DNA of 64,000 bases from Dirofilaria immitis (taxonomy: Eukaryota; Nematoda; Chromadorea; Rhabditida; Onchocercidae): contig JAKNDB010000068.1 of NCBI GenBank assembly GCA_024305405.1, forward strand, positions 1,792,501 through 1,856,500. Reading direction: 5' to 3'. Within the stretch, counting starts at the first letter, position 1. Every line of letters starts with the position of its first letter. The translations under genes were made by a program, and so were the position numbers. A model generated the notes under the pieces. It did not search any database. It was not told the origin of the DNA and saw only the letters and a list, made by a program, of their open reading frames with translations. Shown piece after piece: positions 13,801-25,574 of the stretch.

Positions 13801-15440
13801 TAATGATATTATTGATTTAATCAGCTTTGTTTATCATTTTTCTATTGGCTTTTTTTTTCAAAATCTACTGAAATAATAAAAAATTATTACAGTGCTCAAA
13901 GATTAGAAAACAGGATGAATGAATGTAAATTTATTTGTTTTTTTTTTTTTTTCAAAAAAATCAGTACATCAAATTTTTCAGTAATAAATTTTCTCTTTAA
14001 AAGTACTTTTTTTTTAATTTTTATTTTTGTTCGTTGTTTTTTACATGTCCTCTTTTTTTTTCCTATTCTATTCTTCGAGAAAATATATTTATCGATGAAA
14101 TAATTGTTATTATTATTATTATTATTAAACTCATTCATATGTAATTACTAAATGTTAACAAAAAAAAAAAAAAAAGGGTAGGAAAGGAAATTAACTGTGT
14201 ATAAATTTGTATTAATTTCAATTTTTAATTCATTTAACATTTATTTGATACATATGAATTGGTTCATTTCGAGAAAACGCTTATCATCATTTTAACTTAG
14301 TATTCTCGAGAAATTACAATTGTTATGTTTTTTTTTTTCTCGTCAAATAAAAATTAATTTGATCATTAATTATCTTAATTTTTATGTCGATGATTTTTTT
14401 TCTGTACTTTTTTTTCTCGATAAAATTCAAAAATATTTTTATTTCGTCTCACATTCATTGTTAGTTCGTTGTTTTCATTCAATTTTTTTTCTTTTTATTT
14501 TTTTAAGCAATCTAAAATGAAATGAATTAAAAATTCGTTGATATGATCATACTTAATGCTTATCATATCATTTATCATTAAAAAAAAAAAAAGTTGTATA
14601 AAAGGAATAGATTAAATTAATAACACTTGAATTCTTCTTTAACAAAATTATCCATTATTGAATACTTTGAATATATTCTATATTTTTAGGCATATATCTA
14701 ACAAAACTTTTTCAATAATTCATTACTTATTCAATCATACCTGAATAATTATTATTAGCCAGGTAAGACGTTTTTTTCTTTGCTATTTCAATAAACATTT
14801 CCGCCTAAACACATCAAGTTAGTGTTTAAACTTACAACATAATTTGCATTTGCATGCCTGCATTATGATTTTATTTTAACATTTCTCGAGAAAAAAGTAA
14901 ATAAGCTGGCATTTCTCGACATTCATTCATAAAATGTTTAATTTGATCCGGAAAAAAATTAGATGATGATAATTATGCTAATTAGTCAATCATATCAGTA
15001 TTATTCAATTAAATAGATAAAATTCGAGAACTGGTAATGATCAAAGAATTTTTTAGCAAATGTATCATTTGATCGATAATTTTTTCTTTAGAAAATTTAT
15101 TATCAATCATTACTGATAAAAATATTTTAATTTAATGCAATCATCATTATTATTATTGTTACTTTTTGAATTTCTTACCATCATTATTATTATTAATGAT
15201 AAAAATATTTCAATCAGCTAACATTCCAAATAACTGATTACTTAGCACAATCATAATTATCATCTCTATTGATAGGATATTATTGATTTTTTTTTAAATA
15301 CTTCCGGTTGTTAACATTCGAAAAAATTACTCCTTCTTTGTTTGTCATATGATATGATGATGATGATGATGGTAATGATATATTGATTATGGACAAAAAT
15401 GATTGTTATTAATTTTCTAAAGAAAAAAAATCTATTCGCT
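13801..15440. other. Intergenic, no gene recognised
   Basis: AT-rich upstream flank of the glutamine synthetase gene, with frequent T runs, CTCGAGAA words and ATTATT stretches (14105, 15140). Low-complexity open frames at 13896-14138 (Lys/Asn-rich) and 14320-14520 (Phe-rich) are attributed to composition. Regulatory elements of the downstream gene probably lie here, but I cannot point to one. Confidence 0.4.
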
Positions 15441-15478
15441 TATTATTATTATTATTTTTATTACTATTATTATTATTA

Positions 15479-15574
<96 letters not shown>

Positions 15575-15582
15575 ATTATTTA
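15441..15582. repeat. ATT microsatellite next to the glutamine synthetase start
   Basis: Nearly perfect (ATT)n with a few CATT interruptions. It ends about 13 bases before the ATG-bearing exon and supplies the T-rich tract of the TTATTTAG acceptor used by that exon. Confidence 0.9.
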
Positions 15583-15594
15583 GGTACTTCGAGA

Positions 15595-18590
15595 ATGTCA
15601 TTTAGTGTGCGCTTGCCATTAGCAAAAGCTGTTTTTGATCAATTCATTGGTCTTAAACCACATCCATCATTATGTCAGGTAAGAAAAATACCTTTCTAAA
15701 TATTTCACTTTTCAGTTAATTTCAATAACTAAAATTTAAGCATGCTAAAATTAAACTGATAATCGTGATTAAATTGAAGTCGAAAAGATGATTCATTATC
15801 ATTCATTGATTTATCAGTGATCAAATAATGATAATAATAATAATAATTTAAATATTACTTTGTTATCATATAAATTAATTATCCATTTCAATATGTAAAT
15901 ATTTTAATTAACTAATATTTATTTACTATTAGCATTTAAATATATATATTTACCTGTATTTTCTAGGCAACATATATATGGATTGATGGAACAGGTGAAA
16001 ATATGCGTTCAAAAACACGAACAATACCTGAAATACCAAAAAATATTACCGGTTAGAAAAAGTTATATCAAAATTAGCAAGTTAAGCTATAAATTTATAT
16101 AAATACACTATCATAAATTTTATCTTTTTTATTTTTTATTTTTTCAAAGATTATCCATTATGGAATTTTGATGGTTCATCAACGGGTCAAGCACAATCAG
16201 GTCAAGATTCGGATACATATCTTAAGCCTGTTGCACATTATCCGGATCCATTTCTTGGTGGTAATAATAAACTTGTATTATGCGAAACATATGATCATGC
16301 AATGAAACCAACCGGTTTGTTTTTTCTTAATTTTTATTAACTCAATTATAATTAATTAAATTTAAATTTAATTTGGCCATTAACAATGGAATTAATTGTT
16401 TTGATTTTTTTTTTTGGTAAATGTTTAATAGGTAGTTGTTACGATCATATTGTTTATAAGTGATAAATAGGAGATCATATTGTTTATAAGTGATAAATAG
16501 ACGATCATATGGTTTATAAGTGATAAATAGAAGCTTATCATTCCTATGTTATAATTGTTAAATTATTAGAAATGCATTACTATTAGTTATATCATTTAGT
16601 TTAATTTTTATTGATAAGAAGAAATGCTACATTAGTTTAAATTATAAATTTAACTACAAAAAGAAGAAAAACTTAGCAATTCTTGATGAATTAAAGTTAT
16701 TAAACTTTTATCAGTTTAATTGCTGATAATTTATCATTCATTTTTTTTTTTGATAAAATTTATAGCCACTAATCATCGCAATTTCTGCAACGAAATTATG
16801 GAGAAATGTAAAAAGAGAAGATATGGTTTGGTATGGAACAGGAATATTTACTTTTAGATAGGTTGATAAATTTGTTTTTTTTTTTTTTTTAAATATTACT
16901 CAACAAATGGACAATATCCATTTTTAATTTTCATTTTTATATTTACTTGAAAATTAGCATAAAAATTGTATAACTTTTTATAGAAATGGTCATCCATTTC
17001 TAGGATGGCCAAAAATGGCTTTCCGGTACCACAGGATAAATATTATTCTTTATAGAGATGGTCATCCATTAGGATGGCCAAAAATGGCTTTCCGGTACCA
17101 CAAGATAAATATTATTCTTTATAGAGATGGTCATCCATTAGGATGGCCAAAAATAGCTTTCCGGAACCACAAGGTAAATATTATTGTGGTGTTGGCGCAG
17201 ATAAAGCATATGGTCGAGAACTTGTTGATACGCATTATCGTGCTTGTTTACATTCTGGATTACAACTTTTTGGCATTAATGCAGGTGAGAAAAAAATTAA
17301 CAAATTTTTTACATTTTCAAAAAAGTTCGAACTTAAAATTTCTCGAATATTATATGTTTGTTTGTGTGTGTGTGTGTGTGTGTATGTTTTGTGTGTATGT
17401 GAGTGTGTGTATATTGTGTATGTGTATGTATGTATGCGTTTGTGTATATGTGTGTATGTGTGTATATATATATATATATTCTGATTCATATGAATAATTT
17501 TTGAATCCTTTTTTTTTTGACCTTAATATGTTTAAATTTTAATCTGAGATATATATGTCCATTGTATTATTTATAGAAGTAACACCTGGACAATGGGAAT
17601 TTCAATTGGGTACATGTGAAGGTATTTCGATGGGTGATCAACTTTGGCTTGCACGATATTTGCTTTATCGTGTTGCTGAAATATTTGGTGTTCGAGTAAC
17701 ACTTGATCCAAAACCAGCAATAACAAGTTGAAAATTTATGATATAAAAAAAAAAAAAAAACGAGAAACATTTCCATTTTTGTTTATTTGTTTGTTTGATT
17801 TTATACTTTTTTTTGTTTATGCATAATTTTAGGCGGTGATTGGAATGGTGCTGGTTGTCATTGTAATTTTTCAACAGAAAAATGCGTGCAGAAGGTGGTA
17901 TTAAATATGTTGAAGAAGCGATTAAAAAACTTGAAAAGAAGCATAAAGTATGAGATTCAGAATCATTCAATAATTTTTTTATTTTTTGTTTTTTTTTTTT
18001 TTTTTTTAACAAATAAATTTTTTATTCATAAAAATATATAAAAATTTTCTTTTTTTTTTCAGGAACATATAGCAATGTATGATCCACATGGTGGTAAAGA
18101 TAATATGCGTCGTTTGACCGGTCGACATGAAACATCGAGTATTGATAAATTTTCATGGGGTATTGCTAATCGAGGTGCTTCAGTTCGTATACCAAGACTT
18201 GTAGCCAGAGAAAAGAAGGTTTAGAAAAAGTTTTTTTTTTTTTTTAACAATATTCATTCATAGGCTATTTTTTTCATTTGTAAAATGTAAAAAATTTTTA
18301 AATAATATAATTTTGGCTTTTTTTTTTGCATTGTATTTTTTTATCTTATCTGCTTATCATTTTTGTTTTCTAATTCAAAAGGTATAATCTTTGATTATTT
18401 TAAAGTTAAACTTAATGATATTGTTATTATGCATTTATTATATTACCTATGACCTATTTATTTTAGTAAAGAAAATAAGTGTTTAATATTTTTTTTTTTT
18501 AAGGGTTTCTTGGAAGATAGACGTCCATCATCAAATTGTGATCCATATGCTGTTACTGGAATTATGACGAAAACAATTCTGCTAGATTAA
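15595..18590 (+). CDS. gln: Glutamine synthetase
   Basis: Nine exons: 15595-15678, 15967-16051, 16150-16314, 16766-16861, 17125-17284, 17577-17726, 17833-17947, 18063-18218 and 18504-18590. They encode about 366 residues, the usual length of eukaryotic GSII. The enzyme makes glutamine from glutamate, ammonia and ATP. Visible motifs in order: [92 protein letters not shown]. Three single-base losses break the frame, each at a run of five A where six restore the family sequence: 16810-16814, 17149-17153 and 17878-17882. The start of exon 5 is present three times in tandem (16984-17193), and only the third copy continues into the rest of the exon. The exon 6 donor is GTTGAA. All positions important for activity are otherwise present, so I read this as a real gene with sequence errors rather than a dead copy. 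Confidence 0.9.
16440..16535. repeat. 31-bp repeat in glutamine synthetase intron 3, 3 copies
   Basis: GATCATATTGTTTATAAGTG followed by ATAAATAG repeats three times. The third copy has a G/T change (ATATGG). It is purely intronic. Confidence 0.85.
16984..17193 (+). repeat. Exon-containing tandem triplication (72/69-bp unit)
   Basis: The unit spans the 3' splice acceptor (CTTTATAG) and the first codons of glutamine synthetase exon 5 (GATGGTCATCCATTAGGATGG). Copies start at 16984, 17056 and 17125, so the periods are 72 and 69. The first copy has an extra codon (CCATTTCTAGG). Copies 1 and 2 end in GATAAATATTATTCTTTATA and copy 3 continues GGTAAATATTATTGTGG into conserved coding sequence. The repeated region is open in one frame because 69 and 72 are multiples of three. 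Confidence 0.9.
17358..17482. repeat. GT-rich microsatellite in glutamine synthetase intron 5
   Basis: A (TG)n tract with TATG and TGTA interruptions, grading into (AT)n. It lies wholly inside the intron. Confidence 0.9.
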
Positions 18591-19531
18591 TCTGTAAATT
18601 AATTGATATCTGATATTAGTTTGCTACTGATTTATATAATTATTTTGAAATTTAATTTTTTTTTAGCTAAAATTTTAGGAAAAATTAAACTTGAAATAGT
18701 TTCATTTTCGAGAAATAATTATTCTAATTTCATGCAAACGTAGTAATTTTGAGATCATTGAAATTTTGCTAGTATTTTCATTTAATAGCTCCTATAGCAA
18801 TATTATCATTTATTTTAAGTTTGAAATAATTTTAAATAAATATTTTGCTATACATATATGTATAATTCGATTGTTGTGTCATATCTTCCTTGCTGCTTCA
18901 TCATTCTTTTAATTTACAAAATATTTCAGGAAATTAAAGCAGATTGAATTCACTGATTTTGGCCATACTAAAATCTCTTTTCAAATCGAAATTTTACAAA
19001 AACAAAAACTCTGAAGCTCTACTTGCTTTTTCATCGATAAACTTCTATTTTTTTTTATTTCAATTATTTTTGAAAGTATTACTTTTGAAACAATATCATT
19101 TTTCACTTCTTTTCCTTCTTTTTATTGCCAAATCTTTCAGTTCATTAAAATTATTCGTTACGAAATTCCAATTTTAAATGACAACCGAATATACTGTAAT
19201 AAATTAAATATACTGTAACAAATAAGATATACCGTAATATCATTTGTATTGTAGCAAATAAAACAGGACAAATGAGTCGTTTAATTGGAAGAATTGAAAA
19301 ATTATATTTTATATTTATTTAATAATAATGAAAAATATGTATTTCTGAATGAAGCATTGAAAGGAATGAAGAGGGAGAGAGAGAGAGAGGGAAGAAAGGG
19401 GAGAGAGATTTTTTTCTTTCCATATTATTCTATCAATTTGATCATGTGATTTTATTAAATTCTTTATTACATTCGTTTCGATTTATACTGTAATTTACTT
19501 TTACAATTGGAATGAATAATTATGGTATTAT
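18591..19531. other. Convergent 3' intergenic region
   Basis: Lies between the glutamine synthetase stop and the collagen stop, so it holds both 3' UTRs. A (GA)n tract sits at about 19374-19408. No gene is recognised. Confidence 0.5.
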
Positions 19532-21775
19532 TTAATGAAATAAAACAAATATGGGATTGATCGTATTCGAAAAGCCATTTCTATTCTTTTTGGATAGCAA
19601 CATTAATGTTGTTAATGGACATGGACAATAATAAGCATCCGGACCAGGTAATCCAGGTAATCCAGCCTGAAATTAAAATTGTGATTGTATAGAAGTTAGC
19701 AGAATAGTAGATAATGAGAATCAACTTCAATATATTTTATTTATAATTGAAAAGCGAAAGAACATTTGCTGCACTATCTAAATAAATAGAAATAAAATAA
19801 AATTTATAGCTTCATTTTCCGGAATTGCATAAAATTCTTACCGTTCCTGGCCGTCCATCTTTGCCGTTGCGGCCAGAAGCACCAGATTTTCCTGGCAAGC
19901 CAGGCTTACCAGGTAGACCACGAGCACCGTCATTACCATTCCTACCTGGAAGACCGGCCAAACCAGGTTGTCCAGTACGACCTTTTGGCCCATTATACCT
20001 TTTTCTAATTTTCCATCACGTCCTGGTGGACCTGGTTTCCCTGGTTTGCCAGGTGCACCAATTGGTCCAGATTCTCCCACATTCCCTGGTTCTCCTGTTG
20101 TACCTTTTTTTCCTGGTAAGCCAATATTTCCGAGACGTCCTTTTGGCCCATGATCACCAGGTAAACCGGGAACTCCAGGTGGTCCCGATGGACCAGATGG
20201 ACAATCAATGCAACTGACGGATCCTTTATCGGTAATTATGGCAACAATACCTGGTATACCAGGATGGCCATCTTCTCCCGCTAACCCATCTGAACCTTTC
20301 CATCCTTGATCACCTCGTGGTCCAGGTGGTCCTTGTGGACAATTCTTCATAGCAGCAGCACATTCTGAAATTTTCAAGAAATTTCAGAAGCAGAAGAAAA
20401 AAAATCAAGAGCATTTTTAATTAATAGAATCAATCTACTTTCATTTATGCTCCTTTAAATATAATAAGATTCAAAACTTACTACAATCATTCGAATTATG
20501 CTCTCGTTTATGACGTACCATATCACTTTCTCGTTTATTACTGATAAATAATTTAGCAAATGATGATGATACGGTTTGCATATTACCCGATGGATAGGTA
20601 TGCAATAAACGAATTGTATTCCATGCATCATCTGATATTACCTTAAAAAAAAAAAAAAAAACGAAAGATCTCCTTCTTTCTTTCTAATAATGTTAAAATT
20701 GAATTGAATTGGGTTTTTTTCTTTCTCGAGAAAATAATTATTAATATTCAAGAATTATCTAATAATACATTTATCTTTACGATATAATCAATTCTTTTTA
20801 TGTTAAAAATTTTCAATTTGAATGATTAAAAATTATTCCAAATAAAGCAACAATAATCATCATTGTTTAACGAAAGATTAAAAATTATTTTAATAATAAA
20901 AATAACCTATTGTTGTTTGTTTACCAATATAAAAGATTAACTAAAAAAACCATTACGGTAATTATTATTATTAATTTTTGATCTTATTTATAAAAGATTA
21001 ACTCAAAAAAACCATTACGGTAATTATTATTATTATTTTTTGATCTTATTTATAAAAGATTAACTCAAAAAAAACCATTACGGTAATTATTATTATTATT
21101 TTTGGTCTTATTTATAAAAGATTAACTCAAAAAAAAACCATTACGGTAATTATTATTATTATTTTTGATCTTATTTTATTTTCTATTTTTGTATATTATT
21201 TTTTCAAAAAAAAAAAATTTGTTGCTGTAAATATTTGGAAAAAGAAAAATATGCTTAAATAAACAATAATAAGTAAATAAATAATTATTATTTTAAATGA
21301 AATTTTAGTAAAAATAAATTGCACTTAAAAATAAATGTTGCAAAATGTTAATTATCGTTTATCACTCAATAAAATTTTTTTTTCTCGAAAACTTTTCATA
21401 CATTCTTTTAATTAATTATTTAAAATCAACGATTAGTTATGCTTAACATAAACAAAAGATTTTAATCATTGATTCTAACTACGGTACGATAGAAAATATT
21501 GATTATTTTTGCTAATTTTTAATCACTTAATAATATTTGAATCATTTTTATGCTATTTCATCTAAAACCTTTAACCTTTCACCTTTATAATTTCAACTGC
21601 TTTTTTGTATGAAAAAAAAAGGCAAAATGAAAACCTTAAAATCATAAATTTCTTCCATAACATCTTCATAAAGCGTATCAATATCATTGAATAGCGATAT
21701 GACGGCAAATAACGTTACGATAATTGCGCATGCGCTAGTTGTTGTAATTACGGCAATAAAAATCTTATCACCCAT
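19532..21775 (-). CDS. Cuticle collagen
   Basis: Four exons: 21775-21635, 20641-20482, 20364-19842 and 19666-19532, about 319 residues. The N-terminus is the nematode cuticle-collagen domain: a membrane/signal segment (IFIAVITTTSACAIIVTLFA, residues about 5-30), a conserved linker and a basic subtilisin-type cleavage site RHKR near residue 90. Gly-X-Y blocks follow, bounded by cysteine clusters (CPQGPPG, CIDCPSGPSGPPG, and YCPCP near the C-terminus), the usual disulphide knots. Exported trimers build the exoskeleton. The Gly-X-Y frame breaks at 20000-20004, where five T (A on the coding strand) should be six. With that base it continues as GPKGRTGQPG to the end. A similar run of five A at the C-terminal tail decides whether the protein ends soon after LLSKKE or reads on to 19532, so the last dozen residues are uncertain. 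Confidence 0.9.
20925..21178. repeat. 62-63-bp tandem repeat in collagen intron 1, 4 copies
   Basis: ACCATTACGGTAATTATTAT starts at 20949, 21011, 21074 and 21137. The unit also carries ATAAAAGATTAACTCAAAAA. Copies differ mainly in the length of the A run and the ATT run. Confidence 0.9.
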
Positions 21776-21924
21776 TATTTAAAACTAAGCTGAAAAAAAA
21801 AGATAATAAAGTAAAGGGAAAAATTCAGCCTTTATTAAATTTTAAATTGATCGCTTTATGATCTAAACATTATCCATGGAAGATAAAGATGAATCGTTGA
21901 AATTGAATGTCAAATGGTGAAGAA
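21776..21924. promoter_or_regulatory. Probable collagen upstream region
   Basis: Immediately upstream of the collagen ATG on the minus strand and bounded on the far side by a minisatellite. No specific site can be named. Confidence 0.25.
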
Positions 21925-22390
21925 ATTGCAGAGGCTATATAGATGTAAACAAAAGAAATCGTAGAGGTCATGTAGATGTAAATAAAAAAATTACAGAGGT
22001 CATGTAGGTGTTAAATAAAAGAAATTGCAGAGGTCATGTAGATGTGAATGAAAGAAATTGCAGAGGCTATATAGATGTGAACAAAAGAAATCGTAGAGGT
22101 CATGTAGATGTAAATAAAAGAAATTAAAGAGGTCATGTAAATGTAAATAAAGGAAATTGAAGAAGTTATGAGATGTAAACAAAAGAAATTGCGGCGGTCA
22201 TGTAGATGTAAATGAAAGAAATTGCAGAGATCATACAGAAGATGTAAACAAAAAGAAATCGTAGAGGTCATGTAGATGTTAAATAAAAGAAATTACAGAG
22301 GTCATGTAAATGTAAATAAAGGAAATTACAGAGGTCATGTAGATGTGAATAAAAGAAATTACGGAGGTCATGTAGAGATAAATGAGAAAG
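21925..22390. repeat. 33-bp minisatellite, about 13 copies
   Basis: Core units are GAGGTCATGTAGATGTAAAT and AAAAGAAATTGCA. The period is mostly 33 bases, exactly 11 codons, so several frames stay open on both strands, including one reading GHVDVNKRNYR-like repeats. Copies vary at AGATGTAAAC/AGATGTGAAT and GCAGAGG/CGTAGAGG, and a few carry indels that change frame. I interpret it as a satellite, with coding potential only accidental. Confidence 0.9.
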
Positions 22391-24029
22391 AGAAAATGAA
22401 TTATTATGAATTAAAATCTTGTCTGAAAGAAAGCAACGAAATATTGAATCAAAAAAAAGGTATATCATCAATAATTTTATCAATGATAACAGCAAGTTTT
22501 CACGTTTAAATTCTACCTTATATTTTCCATAACAAATTAGGCTAATTGTAGAAATGGCTATTTATTGAAAACAAATTGAAATTCTCGAAAATATGCTGCA
22601 AATTGAAATTCTCGAAAACGAGCTATTATTTTAAAAAAGTCAACGAAATGCTCAAAAGTTTACCAAAAATATATCGCCTATTTCTTCAGTCATTCGCTTA
22701 AAAAAATTTTGCTCAATTTTGTTTTATTGAAGGATTTTTATAGGGAAAAATTATTCGCCCTTGAATCTAAAATGCTTTAAATCTGCTCACCGCCTTTTCA
22801 TTTTCATTTCATTCTCATTTACTATTGACCTTCAATTTTTACCATTTTTACTAATCGAATGAATAAGGCATAATCATGAAATGGACAATGTTTGCTATCG
22901 TTGAAAAAAAAAAAAAAGCAAAATGAAAGTTGATCAGTTGCATGATTGGACATCATTATTATGCAAGATTATTTGCTAAAATTACGAGAATAATTCTTGA
23001 ATTAATAAAAATGTAAGCGGATCATTGATAATGAATTGTTGCGATGCGACAAGAATGATGAAGGAGTAAATTTGAATTGGCATTTTCTTTTTCCAATTTT
23101 TCCGTTTTTGTTTTTGCGAACAAAGCAGCCTGTTTTCAAAAATCGCTTAAAACTTTTCCAAAAATTTTTGTTAAAAAGATCCTTTTAAAAACGTGTTCCT
23201 ATCGTGGAAAATAATTTTTATCATTCATACAATCAGTGATTTGTATCAGAATAAAATGATAAAGAAGAGATTAGAGTGACAAGTTTTAGATTTCAATTAT
23301 AATACACTTCGTTTCTTTTTTTTTTCCTTTTTTTTTCCTTCACTACAAGTAAATTTTTACTTCACATAACGATATATATCATCATGATAAAGATAATTTT
23401 CAAATATGAATTTCAGAAAAAAAAAAGAAAAAGAAATTGACGAATTTTATAATATTTACAAGTTGATATGATATTTTCTTTATTGCTGAAAATTATACTA
23501 AAATGATTTATTATTTTGAAAATGTTGAACATACAAAATATTTGATAATGATAAATCATTAATATTTCAAGTTTTTAAAAAAAAAAAAAAAAAAAACGAA
23601 AAATCACAATTTTGATTGATTGTTTGAGAAGGAATTAATGATGTTAGTATTAAAATTAATTTTTCAATTCATTCAAACTTATAAAATAAATTGAAATTTT
23701 TACTAATTAATAAAATTATTTCAATTAATTCATTAATGTATTAATTAATTAGTTTATGCTACTATTATTTCGAATATTAATTGTTGTTTCAATTAATTTT
23801 ATTATTATTTTAATGAGCAATTCAAAAATATTTGAATAACTCATTTTTACATATTAAAAAGAATTTTATATAAATAGTATCTAAATATATATATATTTAG
23901 ATATAGATCGATTTATTTTTCTTTAGGTAAATTATATTTTGTAATTTATTAGGTAAAAATACAAATTTAAAGAAGAAAAAACGATTTTAGGAAATCATTT
24001 GAAAGTAACTTATTGTATTATCTTATTTT
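22391..24029. other. Intergenic, no gene recognised
   Basis: AT-rich sequence with A/T runs (23575-23596) and a TATATATATA stretch at 23887. No coding signal is recognised on either strand. Confidence 0.45.
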
Positions 24030-24350
24030 TATCGTCATTTTATAGTATTATTATTATTATTATTATTTTTATCAGCATCACATGGTATTATTATCATTAT
24101 TTTATCATCATCATATAGTATTATTATTATTATTGTTTTATCAGCATCATATAGTATTATTATTATTGTTTTATCAGCATCATATAGTATTATTATCATT
24201 ACTTTACCACCATCATATAGTATTATTATTATTATTGTTTTATTATCATCATATGGTATTATTATCATTGTTTTATCATCATATAGTATTACTATTATTT
24301 TTTATCATCACTTTATAGTATTATTATCATTATTATTACTATTGTTTTTA
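24030..24350. repeat. ATATAGTATTATTATTATTG satellite, about 8 copies
   Basis: Units of about 36-42 bases are made of an ATT run followed by TTTTATCA(G/T)CATCATATAG. Unit length varies with the number of ATT triplets. Long Leu/His- or Ile/Asp-rich open frames on the two strands are composition artefacts. Confidence 0.88.
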
Positions 24351-24822
24351 ACATCATTATCTTATCATATTTTGTTAGCTTAATCTTGAAGTAGCAATTC
24401 TTGTTTCTTAATAATTTTAAATTTTTGAATAAATTATTCATCACATTATCATGAATGTATTTTATTTGTACTATTCATACTACCACATTTTATCAATCTA
24501 TATTGATTGCAATCTCTAATTTATCTAATCTCAGATCAATACCGCATAAAATTGAATTTCATAAAAGCAATTTATTATTTTTACCTAAATATCATAAGAT
24601 AGCAAAAATGATCTGCCGAAAAATGAACTTTGACCTGCTATTAATCATAAAATATTACTATCAAATTAAAGAAATAGTTTCAAAAACTACAATTAATTAA
24701 TTATTTTATTAAAAAGTAAAAGAATAAATTTCTTTTTTTCTCGAAAACTAAATTCAATCAATTTCAAAACTATACACTAATAAGTCTCAAAATATTGCTA
24801 AATTTTTATTATACGTACAAAT
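24351..24822. other. Intergenic, no gene recognised
   Basis: An open frame at 24455-24700 has no recognisable domain and no splice context. Nothing else is seen. Confidence 0.4.
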
Positions 24823-24950
24823 ATGATAATCATGTTAATTTGATATTGACAATTCAGAGTGATATCTTATCAAACGAAAGATAAATATGATAATCATGTT
24901 AATTTGATATTGACAATTCAGAGTGATATCTTATCAAGACGAAAGATAAA
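24823..24950. repeat. Direct duplication of about 63 bp
   Basis: The block beginning AATATGATAATCATGTTAAT and containing TTCAGAGTGATATCTTATCA occurs twice head-to-tail. The copies are nearly identical (AAACGAAAGATAA versus AGACGAAAGATAA), so the duplication is recent. Confidence 0.9.
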
Positions 24951-25574
24951 AAGGCCTGAAGGAAAAAGAATACATCACTTTGGTTTGACTAAAGCTTATA
25001 AAATTTTTGAATTTTAGAAAAGTATATGAATTCAAGTTTCATATATCATACCATTTATGTGCTACATTTTTAGCCATTTTATTCCTTTCTTTCGCTTCAT
25101 TAAAATGAAATTATAAATGGATACAGCTAAATTAGTATGCTAAATAATAAGCTATGACCGAGAAATATTAATGAATTATTTTGATACTTAGCAAAAAATT
25201 TTGTATATGGAATTTTCATGAGAAAGACATTTGTGAAGAAAATATGCTCATCATTATATCATCAGAATGAAAATGTTGACTATTTTCATCTGTTGTCTCA
25301 ATTAAAATGTAAATTTTATAAATATCTGATAAAAAAATTCGGAACATTTTAGAAATGAGTGAATTCTCAGCTACGCTAGCAAGATTTATGACATTATAGA
25401 TGAGGAAAATAAAAAGATGATTAAAAATGGAAAGCGTAATATATGGCCTTGGAAGTAGAATTTTATTTGCGTACTATTGCATTTCATCGGATGAAAAAGT
25501 TATACATGTTGCAAAAAGATCCAGAAAATTTTAATAATTAAATGGTAGAATCATATAAACCAGTTTAAAAAAGA
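24951..25574. other. 3' flank of NSRP1, no gene recognised
   Basis: AT-rich sequence downstream of the NSRP1 stop on the minus strand. No conserved frame is recognised. Confidence 0.45.

Noticed and set aside
13896..14520. Lys/Asn-rich and Phe-rich frames upstream of glutamine synthetase
   Set aside because: Composition artefacts of A and T runs, overlapping on opposite strands, without recognisable domains.
17015..17497. 160-codon open frame through the triplicated segment and the GT-rich intron
   Set aside because: It runs through repeated intron ends and a (TG)n tract; the conserved glutamine synthetase product lies in another frame.
15595..18590. Glutamine synthetase as a pseudogene
   Set aside because: All catalytic motifs and introns are intact, and the three breaks are the same A5-for-A6 type seen in eight other genes, so a shared technical cause is likelier.
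22000..22509. Repeat proteins encoded by the 33-base minisatellite
   Set aside because: Openness follows from a period divisible by three; both strands are open and copies carry frame-changing indels.
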